Source: DAOUKH01 sp034420775
Lineage (GTDB): Bacteria > Chloroflexota > Dehalococcoidia > SHYB01
Direction of reading: 5' to 3'
DNA: 6,196 nucleotides
Assembly (NCBI GenBank): GCA_034420775.1
Contig: DAOUKZ010000007.1
Location: 1-6,196 of the forward strand
Both the position numbers and the translations under genes were made by a program. The notes beneath the pieces were generated by a model, which saw only the letters and a list, made by a program, of their open reading frames with translations, made no database searches and was not told the DNA's origin. Shown in pieces: positions 1 through 5,405 of this stretch; position 1 is the stretch's first letter; each line of letters starts with the position of its first letter.

Positions 1-556
1 CCCGCTCGGGAACGTTCCGCTCGAAGTCACCGCCGCGCGCGTCGCGCAACATGCGGGCCGTGGTGGCGGCGGTGCCCGACGGGGCGTCGATCTTCGTCTC
101 GTGGTGCATTTCCATGATCTCGGCGTGGTCGAAGTGGGGTGCGGCCTGCTGCGCGAGGTGCATCATCAGCACGGCGCCGATGGCGAAGTTGGGGGCCACG
201 ACGCCGCCCACACCGTAGCGCTCCGCGACGCGCTCCAGACCCACGACCGCGTCGTCGGAGAGACCGGTGGTGCCGACGACGAAGTTCATGCCGCGCGATG
301 CCGCGGCTTCGACGGCGCCGGGCGCGGCGTCGGCGTGGGAAAAGTCGACGAGCACCGAGGCGGACACGTCGTCAGGAAGCCCGTCAATCGAGGCGGCCAA
401 CGGGACGTCGATGCCGTCGTTGACGAAGCGGTCCTCCGCGGCGGCAACGTCGACCGCGGCGGCGACGACGATATCGGGCTCGCGCTGAAGGCCCGCGGAG
501 ACCGCCTGCCCCATCTTCCCCAGCGCGCCATGCATCAGAACGCGAATCTCAGCCAA
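1..556 (-). CDS. dapB: 4-hydroxy-tetrahydrodipicolinate reductase (DapB), 3' end cut by window edge
   Basis: DapB is the cytoplasmic NAD(P)H-dependent reductase of the diaminopimelate/lysine pathway. It reduces the DapA product to tetrahydrodipicolinate. The first 185 codons are visible; the family is usually about 240-270 residues, so the C-terminal part is missing. Seen: a Rossmann GxxGxxG motif (G10-A-L-G13-K-M-G16) and an acidic residue ending strand 2 (D36), which in the family fits NADH use. Also seen are VDFSH (70-74), GTTGLS (95-100), APNFAIG (121-127) and the active-site stretch MHHETKIDAPSGTA (150-163), with the family His-His pair at 151-152, Lys155 and the substrate-binding SGT. 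The start is TTG at 556-554: GGAGG lies 6 nt upstream, an in-frame TGA lies at 580-578, and the next ATG (535) would remove the first beta strand. It follows pnp after 118 nt, beyond a terminator-like hairpin, and appears to have its own promoter. The identification is secure. Confidence 0.96.
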   Translation of the reverse strand, partial: MAEIRVLMHGALGKMGQAVSAGLQREPDIVVAAAVDVAAAEDRFVNDGIDVPLAASIDGLPDDVSASVLVDFSHADAAPGAVEAAASRGMNFVVGTTGLSDDAVVGLERVAERYGVGGVVAPNFAIGAVLMMHLAQQAAPHFDHAEIMEMHHETKIDAPSGTAATTARMLRDARGGDFERNVPER

Positions 557-562
557 TGCAAG

Positions 563-567
563 CCTCC
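563..567 (-). promoter_or_regulatory. Shine-Dalgarno GGAGG of dapB, fixing a TTG start
   Basis: On the minus strand GGAGG is followed by 6 nt and then TTG (556-554). An in-frame stop at 580-578 rules out a start further upstream. The next ATG is inside the nucleotide-binding fold. The site therefore decides the TTG start. Confidence 0.8.
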
Positions 568-581
568 GGCAGCGAACTCAC

Positions 582-614
582 ATTATACGCCCGCAGTCGG
601 CACCGAGCCTGCAA
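582..614 (-). promoter_or_regulatory. Putative dapB promoter
   Basis: The minus strand carries a perfect TATAAT (587-582), conspicuous in this GC-rich DNA. Transcription would start near 575, giving a leader of about 20 nt that just contains the ribosome site. No good -35 lies at 16-18 nt. TTGCAG (614-609) is 21 nt upstream, which is longer than the usual spacing. The element sits downstream of the pnp terminator-like hairpin, so dapB could be expressed independently of pnp. The -10 is seen directly; promoter function is inferred. Confidence 0.6.
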
Positions 615-648
615 GGGACAGAGAAGGGGCGCCCTAGGGCGCCCCTTC
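611..648 (-). terminator. Terminator-like perfect palindrome after pnp
   Basis: Positions 623-648 form a perfect 26-nt inverted repeat with arms GAAGGGGCGCCCT / AGGGCGCCCCTTC. It begins 27 nt after the pnp stop. In RNA it gives a very GC-rich stem with a minimal loop. On the minus strand it is followed by a pyrimidine-rich but interrupted tract (TCTCTGTCCCTT) rather than a clean run of U. It is probably a rho-independent terminator or 3'-end-stabilising hairpin for the rpsO-pnp transcript, and may be leaky toward dapB. The symmetric sequence could fold in either direction, but no convergent gene needs it. Confidence 0.72.
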
Positions 649-674
649 GACTCGTTCAACGTCGGTTGGCGGGA

Positions 675-2993
675 CTAGCGCCGCTGCGGCCGAGGGCCTC
701 GATCACGATCGCGAGGGCCTCTGTCGCGGTCGCCGCCGCGGTCGCGCATGGGAGGGCGCGGGCCGCGGCCGTTGCCGCCGCGGGGCGGGCCGCCGCCGGA
801 GCGGTTGCCGTAGGGCCGGGGGCCTCGATCGCGGTCGCGGGGGCCTCTGTCCCTGTCACGGTCGCGGTCTCCGCCGCTGGCCCCGTCCCGGACGCGGGCG
901 CCGCCGGCCTCGAGTCCTTCGAGCACGGCTCGGCGGGAGAGGTTGATGCGGCCCATGCGGTCGATCTCGATCACCATGACGGTGACCTCGTCGCCGATGT
1001 TGACCACGTCCTCAACGGAGTTGACGCGGTTCTCGGCAAGCTCGCTGATGTGGACCATCCCGTCCTTGCCGGGCAGGATCTCGACGAAGGCTCCGAAGTT
1101 CATCGTGCGCACGACCTTGCCGGTGTAGACCTCGCCGACCTCGACCTCCTTGGTCAGGCCTTCGATCATCTCGATGGCTTTCTTGGCGCCGGCCTCGGAG
1201 CTCGAGCCGATGATGACGGTGCCGTCGTCCTCGATGTCGACGCTGGCGCCGGTCTGGTCTTGGATCGAGCGGATCATCTTGCCGCCCGGGCCGATGACGA
1301 CGCCGATCTTCTCGGGGTCGATCTTGATGCGGATCATGCGCGGAGCGTACTGGCTGAGCTCCGGCCTGGCCTCGGTGATGGCCTCGGCCATCTTGGCGAG
1401 GATGTGCATGCGGCCCGCATTGGCCTGTTCAAGGGCCTGCGCGATGACGGGGAAGGTGATGCCGGTGGACTTCAAGTCCATCTGCAGGGCGGTGATGCCG
1501 TCCTTGGTGCCGGCGACCTTGAAGTCCATGTCGCCGAGGGCGTCTTCCCAGCCCAGGATGTCGGTGAGGACGGCGAACTGATCCGGCTCGTCGCCGACGA
1601 CGAGGCCCATCGCCACGCCGGCGACGGGCTTCTTGATGGGCACGCCGGCGTCCATGAGCGAGAGGGTACTGCCGCAGACGCTCGCCATCGAGGTGCTGCC
1701 GTTCGAGCTGAGCACCTCGGAGACGACGCGGAGGGCGTAGGGGAACTCGTCTTCGTCTGGCACCATGGGGAGGAGCGCACGTTCGGCGAGCGCGCCGTGG
1801 CCGATCTCGCGGCGGCCGGAGCTTCCGATGCGCTTGGCCTCGCCGGTCGAGTACGGCGGCATGTTGTACTGATGCATGTACCGCTTGGTGTCCTCAATGC
1901 CGATGGTGTCGAGGCGCTGTTTGAGGCTCAGCGAGCCGAGGGTGGTGATGGTGAGGGCCTGCGTCTCGCCGCGGGTGAAGAGGCCGCTGCCGTGGGTTCG
2001 GGGCAGCACGCCGACCTCGCAGGTGATGGGGCGGATCTCGTCGAGGCCGCGCCCGTCGAGGCGGACGCCCCGGTCGAGGACGCTCTCGCGCACCCGGCTC
2101 TTGAGGTGGGCCTCGAACTGCTTGCCCACCTCGGCGGGCTCGAAGCGGTCGGCGAGCTCGCCGACGACGCGCTTCTTGACCTCGGCGACGGCGGCGTCGC
2201 GCTCGGCCTTTCGGCCCGGTTTGTAGAGGACGTCGTCCAACGCCGAACCGGCGGCGCCGGCGACGGCGTCGGCCAGGTCCTCGGGAGCGGGCTCGGGGAG
2301 GTTGACGGTGAACTTGGGCTTCGCGGCGACCTGCATCAGCTCTTCTTGGAGCTCGATGGTCTCCGCATTCACGATCTGGGCCATCTTCATGCCCTGGAGC
2401 ACGATCTCCTCGGAGACCTCGTTGGCGCCGGCTTCGACCATCACCACGGCCTCACGGGTGCCCGCGACCATCAGGTCGAGGTCGCTTTCCTGCTGCTCCT
2501 GGAAGGTGGGATTGGCCACCAGCTTGCCGCCGATGAAGCCGATGCGCGTCGCCGAGACGGGACCGCCGAAGGGAATGTCGGAGATGGAGAGAGCGGCGGA
2601 TGCACCGATGATGGCGAGATGCTGCGGGTCATGCTCTTGGTCGGCGGAGAGGGTGGTGATGATGACCTGCAAGTCGGAGCGCATCCCCTTGGGAAAGAGG
2701 GGGCGGAGCGGCCGGTCGGTGAGCCGCATGGTGAGGATGGCCTCTTGGGTGGGCCGGCCTTCGCGCCGGAAGAAGCTCCCGGGAATGCGACCGACGGCGT
2801 AGAGCCGCTCCTCGAAATCGATGGTGAGGGGGAAGAAGTCGATCCCCTCCCTGGGAGGCCCGGCGACCGCGGTCACCAGCAACATCGTGTCGCCTTGGCG
2901 CACCACTACGGAGCCGTTGGCCTGGCCGGCCAGCCGTCCGGTTTCCAGTATCAACGGGCGGCCGGCGATCTCTCGTTCAACGGTATGAGACAT
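675..2993 (-). CDS. pnp: Polyribonucleotide nucleotidyltransferase (PNPase)
   Basis: PNPase degrades RNA 3' to 5' using inorganic phosphate and releases nucleoside diphosphates. It acts as a ring-shaped cytoplasmic trimer in RNA turnover. The protein has 772 residues. Domains: first RNase PH core (about 10-140, with FFRREGRP at 74-81), helical linker (about 240-310), second RNase PH core (about 315-540), KH domain (552-612, GPGG loop 568-571), S1 domain (617-688) and a low-complexity tail (691-772). The catalytic set matching E. coli D486, D492 and K494 is present as D484, D490 and K492 in WEDALGDMDFK. The phosphate-binding Ser cluster appears as NGSTSMAS (431-438). The ATG at 2993 follows AGGAAGGA by 10 nt, which is slightly long. 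The tail is built from Arg-Asp-Arg-Gly-Pro repeats and is the one unusual part. The gene lies 72 nt after rpsO, with a hairpin between them, an arrangement also known in E. coli. The identification is secure. Confidence 0.98.
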   Translation of the reverse strand: MSHTVEREIAGRPLILETGRLAGQANGSVVVRQGDTMLLVTAVAGPPREGIDFFPLTIDFEERLYAVGRIPGSFFRREGRPTQEAILTMRLTDRPLRPLFPKGMRSDLQVIITTLSADQEHDPQHLAIIGASAALSISDIPFGGPVSATRIGFIGGKLVANPTFQEQQESDLDLMVAGTREAVVMVEAGANEVSEEIVLQGMKMAQIVNAETIELQEELMQVAAKPKFTVNLPEPAPEDLADAVAGAAGSALDDVLYKPGRKAERDAAVAEVKKRVVGELADRFEPAEVGKQFEAHLKSRVRESVLDRGVRLDGRGLDEIRPITCEVGVLPRTHGSGLFTRGETQALTITTLGSLSLKQRLDTIGIEDTKRYMHQYNMPPYSTGEAKRIGSSGRREIGHGALAERALLPMVPDEDEFPYALRVVSEVLSSNGSTSMASVCGSTLSLMDAGVPIKKPVAGVAMGLVVGDEPDQFAVLTDILGWEDALGDMDFKVAGTKDGITALQMDLKSTGITFPVIAQALEQANAGRMHILAKMAEAITEARPELSQYAPRMIRIKIDPEKIGVVIGPGGKMIRSIQDQTGASVDIEDDGTVIIGSSSEAGAKKAIEMIEGLTKEVEVGEVYTGKVVRTMNFGAFVEILPGKDGMVHISELAENRVNSVEDVVNIGDEVTVMVIEIDRMGRINLSRRAVLEGLEAGGARVRDGASGGDRDRDRDRGPRDRDRGPRPYGNRSGGGPPRGGNGRGPRPPMRDRGGDRDRGPRDRDRGPRPQRR
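694..851 (-). repeat. Repeats encoding the Arg/Asp/Gly-rich PNPase tail
   Basis: Two 32-bp direct repeats, 694-725 and 820-851, lie 126 bp (42 codons) apart and match at 29 of 32 positions. Each is itself made of a 21-bp unit beginning GGGCCTC on the plus strand, which encodes a seven-residue RDRDRGP-type unit on the minus strand. The protein reads DRDRGPRDRDRGPRP at 713-727 and again at 755-769, separated by a Gly/Arg/Pro-rich linker. This looks like tandem duplication within the 3' end of pnp, in frame and before the stop. Confidence 0.85.
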
Positions 2994-3032
2994 GCGAAAA
3001 CATTCCTTCCTGAGGGGAGGGGCGAGTCAGGT

Positions 3033-3067
3033 GAAAAGAAGAAGACCCCGCGATAGGAGCGAGGTCT
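3033..3067 (-). terminator. Hairpin plus T-rich tract between rpsO and pnp
   Basis: On the minus strand AGACCTCGC (3067-3059) pairs with GCGGGGTCT (3051-3043). This is a 9-bp stem with one G-U pair and a 7-nt loop, followed by TCTTCTTTTC (3042-3033). This is the form of an intrinsic terminator. It overlaps the last two bases of the rpsO TAG stop codon. Since pnp follows on the same strand with no clear promoter of its own, the hairpin probably terminates only part of transcription and sets the rpsO to pnp ratio, or acts as a processing site. The structure is seen; the function is inferred. Confidence 0.75.
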
Positions 3068-3329
3068 ATCTCCGGAGACCGAGCCGCTGGATGAGCGTCC
3101 GGTACCGCCCTACGTCCTCTTTGTGGACGTAGCGGAGCAGCCGACGGCGCCGCCCAACCATCTTGAATAGGCCGCGCCGTGAATGGTGGTCCTGGCGATG
3201 CTGGCGCAAGTGATCGGTGATGTCGTTGATCCGCTGCGTCAGAATCGCGACTTGCACTTCCGCCGAGCCCGTGTCGCCGTCATGGCGCTGGTACTCTTTG
3301 AGGACCTCTTCTTTCTTCCCTTTGTCCAA
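3066..3329 (-). CDS. rpsO: 30S ribosomal protein S15
   Basis: S15 is a primary 16S rRNA-binding protein that helps assemble the platform of the small subunit and contacts 23S rRNA in a subunit bridge. The protein has 87 residues against the usual 88-89. Family signatures are clear: HDGDTGSAEVQVA (16-28), the DHHSRRG rRNA-binding segment (47-53), the basic GRRRRLL segment (59-65) and the C-terminal RYRTLIQRLGLRR. The start is TTG at 3329-3327. An in-frame TAG directly abuts it upstream (3332-3330), and no ATG or GTG occurs before the conserved core. GGGAG lies only 3 nt upstream (3337-3333), which is close; AAGG (3344-3341) at 11 nt is an alternative ribosome site. The gene is first in the rpsO-pnp unit and has its own upstream promoter. 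Confidence 0.97.
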   Translation of the reverse strand: MDKGKKEEVLKEYQRHDGDTGSAEVQVAILTQRINDITDHLRQHRQDHHSRRGLFKMVGRRRRLLRYVHKEDVGRYRTLIQRLGLRR

Positions 3330-3377
3330 CTACTCCCGCACCTTGCGTACTAGTTTCAGACTTTTTTCTTCGCCGGA

Positions 3378-3410
3378 ATTATACCACAAGCGACGGGCCG
3401 GGCCGGGCAA
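3378..3410 (-). promoter_or_regulatory. Putative rpsO-pnp promoter (extended -10)
   Basis: The minus strand reads TGGTATAAT (3386-3378), a perfect -10 with the TGn extension that reduces dependence on a -35. TTGCCC (3410-3405) lies 21 nt upstream, longer than the normal 16-18, so it is at most a weak -35. Transcription would start near 3371, giving a leader of about 42 nt before the TTG start. The leader has a purine-rich GAAGAAAAAAG stretch and a short CGCA-AGG-TGCG hairpin. I see no convincing S15 autoregulatory structure. Confidence 0.75.
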
Positions 3411-3431
3411 GCGCGCCGCCTCGAAGAGAAG

Positions 3432-3475
3432 GTTAACGCTGTTTTAGACGGACGTTAACACTCTGTTAACACGGC
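3432..3475 (+). promoter_or_regulatory. Putative Pho box: four 11-bp phased repeats
   Basis: Four consecutive 11-bp units start at 3432 (GTTAACGCTGT), 3443 (TTTAGACGGAC), 3454 (GTTAACACTCT) and 3465 (GTTAACACGGC). Units 1, 3 and 4 share GTTAAC; unit 2 is degenerate and keeps only the TTA core. Direct repeats of TTAACA-like cores at 11-bp spacing, one helical turn each, are the known form of PhoP/PhoB response-regulator sites (TTAACA type in Bacillus, GTTCACC type in Streptomyces). The position immediately before a pst operon supports phosphate-starvation control by a PhoR-PhoP/PhoB-type system. The repeats are seen; the regulator is inferred. Confidence 0.82.
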
Positions 3476-3480
3476 GCTTC

Positions 3481-3486
3481 TACCGT
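3481..3486 (+). promoter_or_regulatory. Putative -10 element of the pst promoter
   Basis: TACCGT keeps the three most important -10 positions (T1, A2, T6). It starts 10 nt after the last GTTAACA core, the usual geometry when a Pho box replaces the -35. No better -10 lies between the repeats and pstC. Transcription would begin near 3493, giving a short leader of about 25 nt. It is weak on its own, as expected for an activator-dependent promoter. Confidence 0.45.
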
Positions 3487-3487
3487 A

Positions 3488-3506
3488 CGCGGAGCTTCGG
3501 CTCGCG
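3488..3506 (+). other. UUCG-loop hairpin before the pstC ribosome site
   Basis: GAGC-TTCG-GCTC (3492-3503) forms a 4-bp stem closed by the very stable C(UUCG)G tetraloop. It can be extended by CGC/GCG (3488-3490 with 3504-3506) across one bulged G at 3491. It abuts the GGAGG Shine-Dalgarno. If transcription starts near 3493, only the inner stem would be at the extreme 5' end, where it could protect the mRNA. The function is unproven. Confidence 0.45.
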
Positions 3507-3510
3507 GAGG
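3506..3510 (+). promoter_or_regulatory. Shine-Dalgarno GGAGG deciding the pstC CTG start
   Basis: A perfect GGAGG is followed by 7 nt (TCACGCG) and then CTG at 3518 in the pstC frame. No ATG, GTG or TTG occurs in this frame between the stop at 3467 and ATG 3632. The site is 121 nt from that ATG, far too distant to serve it. Confidence 0.75.
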
Positions 3511-3517
3511 TCACGCG

Positions 3518-4465
3518 CTGGCTACACAGTCCACTCCCATCGGCGAGGCATTCCGGTCGTCGCACGCGGCGCAGTGGAAGCGGTCGAAGCGCACCTGGGA
3601 GGAGACGGTCATCCCCAAGATTCTTCTGGGGATGGGCCTGATCTCGATCCTCACCACCATCGGCATCGTCGTCTCGCTGCTGACCGAGGCGATAAGCTTC
3701 TTCCGTGAGGTCTCGCTCGCCGACTTCCTCTTCGACACCCGCTGGACGCCGCGGTTCATTCCACAGGCCTTCGGCATCTGGCCTCTGATCACCGGCACCT
3801 TGATGGTCTCGGCCATCGCCGCGGCGTTCGCGCTGCCGGTGGGCCTGCTCACGGCGATCTTCCTGGCCGAGTACGCCCCCGAACGGCTACGCCGGACGAT
3901 CAAGCCGATCCTCGAAGTGCTTGCCGGCGTGCCGACGGTGGTCTACGGCTTCTTCGCCCTCACCTTCGTCACCCCGGAGATCGTCCGGTTCCTCTTCTCG
4001 GACGCGAACATCTTCAATGCGCTCTCGGCGGGGCTCGTCGTCGGGGTGATGATCATCCCCATGGTGGCGTCGATCAGCGAGGACGCGATGGTCTCCGTGC
4101 CGCAGGCGTTGCGGAACGGGGCCTACGCGCTGGGCGCCACGAAGTTCGAAACGGCCGTCCGCGTGGTGGTGCCGGCCGCGCTTTCGGGCATCATCGCCGC
4201 GTTCATCCTGGCCATCTCGCGGGCCGTCGGCGAGACGATGATCGTGACCCTCGCCGCCGGCGCCACCCCCAACGTGACGGCCACGCCGCTCGATAGCGTG
4301 CAGACGATGACCGCCTACATGGTGCAAACGAGCATGGGTGAAGCGCCGCACGGCACGATCGAGTTCAAGACGCTCTTCGCCGTCGGGTTGGTGCTCTTCG
4401 TCATCACGCTGGCGATGAACGTCTTCGGCCACTTCATCGTCCGGCGGTTCAGGGAGAGCTACTAA
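3518..4465 (+). CDS. pstC: Phosphate ABC transporter permease PstC, probable CTG start
   Basis: PstC is one of the two inner-membrane subunits of the high-affinity phosphate importer PstSCAB. From CTG 3518 the protein has 315 residues, normal for the family. About 33 mostly polar and basic residues precede six predicted membrane segments (about 35-57, 88-118, 131-153, 166-187, 222-246, 285-308). The EAA loop that docks onto PstB runs from E188 to P219 and includes GAYALGATKFE. SRAVGET (232-238) is a conserved permease segment. The CTG start rests on GGAGG 7 nt upstream and the absence of any ATG, GTG or TTG in frame before 3632. Starting at ATG 3632 would remove the N-terminal tail and part of the first membrane segment, and has no proper ribosome site. 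The gene is first in a pstCAB operon behind a Pho box. Product certain; start fairly likely. Confidence 0.95.
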   Translation: MATQSTPIGEAFRSSHAAQWKRSKRTWEETVIPKILLGMGLISILTTIGIVVSLLTEAISFFREVSLADFLFDTRWTPRFIPQAFGIWPLITGTLMVSAIAAAFALPVGLLTAIFLAEYAPERLRRTIKPILEVLAGVPTVVYGFFALTFVTPEIVRFLFSDANIFNALSAGLVVGVMIIPMVASISEDAMVSVPQALRNGAYALGATKFETAVRVVVPAALSGIIAAFILAISRAVGETMIVTLAAGATPNVTATPLDSVQTMTAYMVQTSMGEAPHGTIEFKTLFAVGLVLFVITLAMNVFGHFIVRRFRESY

Positions 4466-5379
4466 TGGCTTTGACCACGATCGGCGCCGCCGCCGGGATG
4501 GGGGCCAACCTCTCGTCGAGGAAGCTCCAGGGCCGGCTCTTCCTGACGCTGGCGATCATCGCCACCGCCATCGGGATCGTGGTGCTGGCGACGCTACTGG
4601 TCGACGTCTCCAACGACGGCTTCCCTCGCTTGAGCTGGGAGTTCATCACCAGCTACCCCTCACGCTTCGCCGAGCGCGCGGGGATTCTCTCCGCCCTCAT
4701 GGGCACGGTGTGGGTGATGGCGCTCACCGCGCTCTTTTCCTTCCCACTCGGCGTGGGGACGGCGCTCTACCTCGAGCACTACGCCCCCAAGAACCGCTTC
4801 ACCGACATCATCCAGACCAACATCGCCAATCTGGCCGGAGTGCCTTCGATCGTCTACGGCATTCTGGGCCTCACCGTCTTCGTACGGTGGTTCGCCCTCG
4901 ACCGCAGCGTGCTCGCCGGCGCCCTGACGATGACGCTGCTCATCCTGCCGATCACGATCATCGCGTCGCGGGAGGCGATCCGGGCGGTGCCCAACTCGCT
5001 GGTGACTGCGGCCTATGGCCTTGGCGCGACGAAGTGGCAGGTGATGCAGACGACGATCCTGCCCTACGCCTTCCCCGGCATCCTGACGGGCACGATCCTC
5101 TCGATGTCGCGGGCCATCGGCGAGACGGCGCCGCTGATCATCATGGGGGCGCTGACCTTCATCGCCTTCGTCCCGGGCAGCGACGGCTTTTGGCATGGGC
5201 CGCTCGACCCGTTCACCGTGCTCCCGATTCAGATCTTCAACTGGGCTTCGCGTCCGCAGACCGCGTTCTTAGAGACGGCGGCGGCAGGGATCGTGGTGCT
5301 CCTCATCGTCCTGCTGGCGATGAACTCGCTGGCGATCTTCCTCAGGAACAAGTACCAGAAACGCGTGCAAGACGCATAG
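4465..5379 (+). CDS. pstA: Phosphate ABC transporter permease PstA
   Basis: PstA pairs with PstC to form the phosphate channel across the cytoplasmic membrane. The protein has 304 residues, typical for the family. Six hydrophobic segments are visible at about 25-47, 74-104, 118-140, 148-168, 203-230 and 272-294. The EAA motif that couples to the ATPase runs from E170 to P200, with GLGATKWQV at 185-193. LAGVPSIVYG (123-132) and SRAIGETAP (215-223) are characteristic of Pst permeases. The ATG shares one base with the pstC TAA stop (TAATG), with AGGGAGAG (4451-4458) just upstream, so translation is probably coupled to pstC and keeps the two subunits in balance. pstB follows after 26 nt. PstA is distinguished from PstC by gene order and by the SRAIGETAPLI variant. 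Confidence 0.97.
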   Translation: MALTTIGAAAGMGANLSSRKLQGRLFLTLAIIATAIGIVVLATLLVDVSNDGFPRLSWEFITSYPSRFAERAGILSALMGTVWVMALTALFSFPLGVGTALYLEHYAPKNRFTDIIQTNIANLAGVPSIVYGILGLTVFVRWFALDRSVLAGALTMTLLILPITIIASREAIRAVPNSLVTAAYGLGATKWQVMQTTILPYAFPGILTGTILSMSRAIGETAPLIIMGALTFIAFVPGSDGFWHGPLDPFTVLPIQIFNWASRPQTAFLETAAAGIVVLLIVLLAMNSLAIFLRNKYQKRVQDA

Positions 5380-5405
5380 CGCCCCGCAATCTGGTAGGGG
5401 GTACA

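Noticed and set aside
101..637. Plus-strand open frame across dapB
   Set aside because: It lies opposite dapB, has biased His/Gly/Arg/Val composition and no family resemblance. The DapB motifs on the minus strand explain the region.
2977..3003. Eight-codon upstream frame (MFSHVSYR) overlapping the pnp start
   Set aside because: Its ATG lies almost on top of the AGGAAGGA ribosome site, leaving too little spacing. Such a short frame arises easily by chance, and only conservation in relatives would revive it.
3009..3031. CCTGA/TCAGG inverted repeat in the pnp leader
   Set aside because: The stem is only 5 bp with a 13-nt C-rich loop. It is too weak to claim as a regulatory structure, although it lies next to the pnp ribosome site.
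666..3056. Very long plus-strand open frame (about 796 codons) opposite pnp
   Set aside because: Its codons are exact reverse complements of pnp codons, so it is open simply because pnp avoids TTA, CTA and TCA, as expected at high GC. The translation is Ala/Gly/Asp/His-rich with no recognisable domain, while the minus strand is an unmistakable PNPase.
3330..3371. Possible S15 autoregulatory RNA in the rpsO leader
   Set aside because: The predicted leader is about 42 nt and shows only a 4-bp CGCA/TGCG hairpin. I could not match it to any known S15-binding leader class.
3511..3903. Minus-strand open frame over the start of pstC
   Set aside because: It overlaps the conserved coding sequence of pstC, has no clear ribosome site that I could find, and resembles no family. 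The region is explained by pstC and its leader.
3887..5196. Minus-strand open frames opposite pstC and pstA (3887-4432 and 4660-5196)
   Set aside because: They are charged, His/Arg/Asp-rich antisense shadows of GC-rich membrane-protein genes. They have no recognisable domain, and they lie opposite clear Pst permeases.
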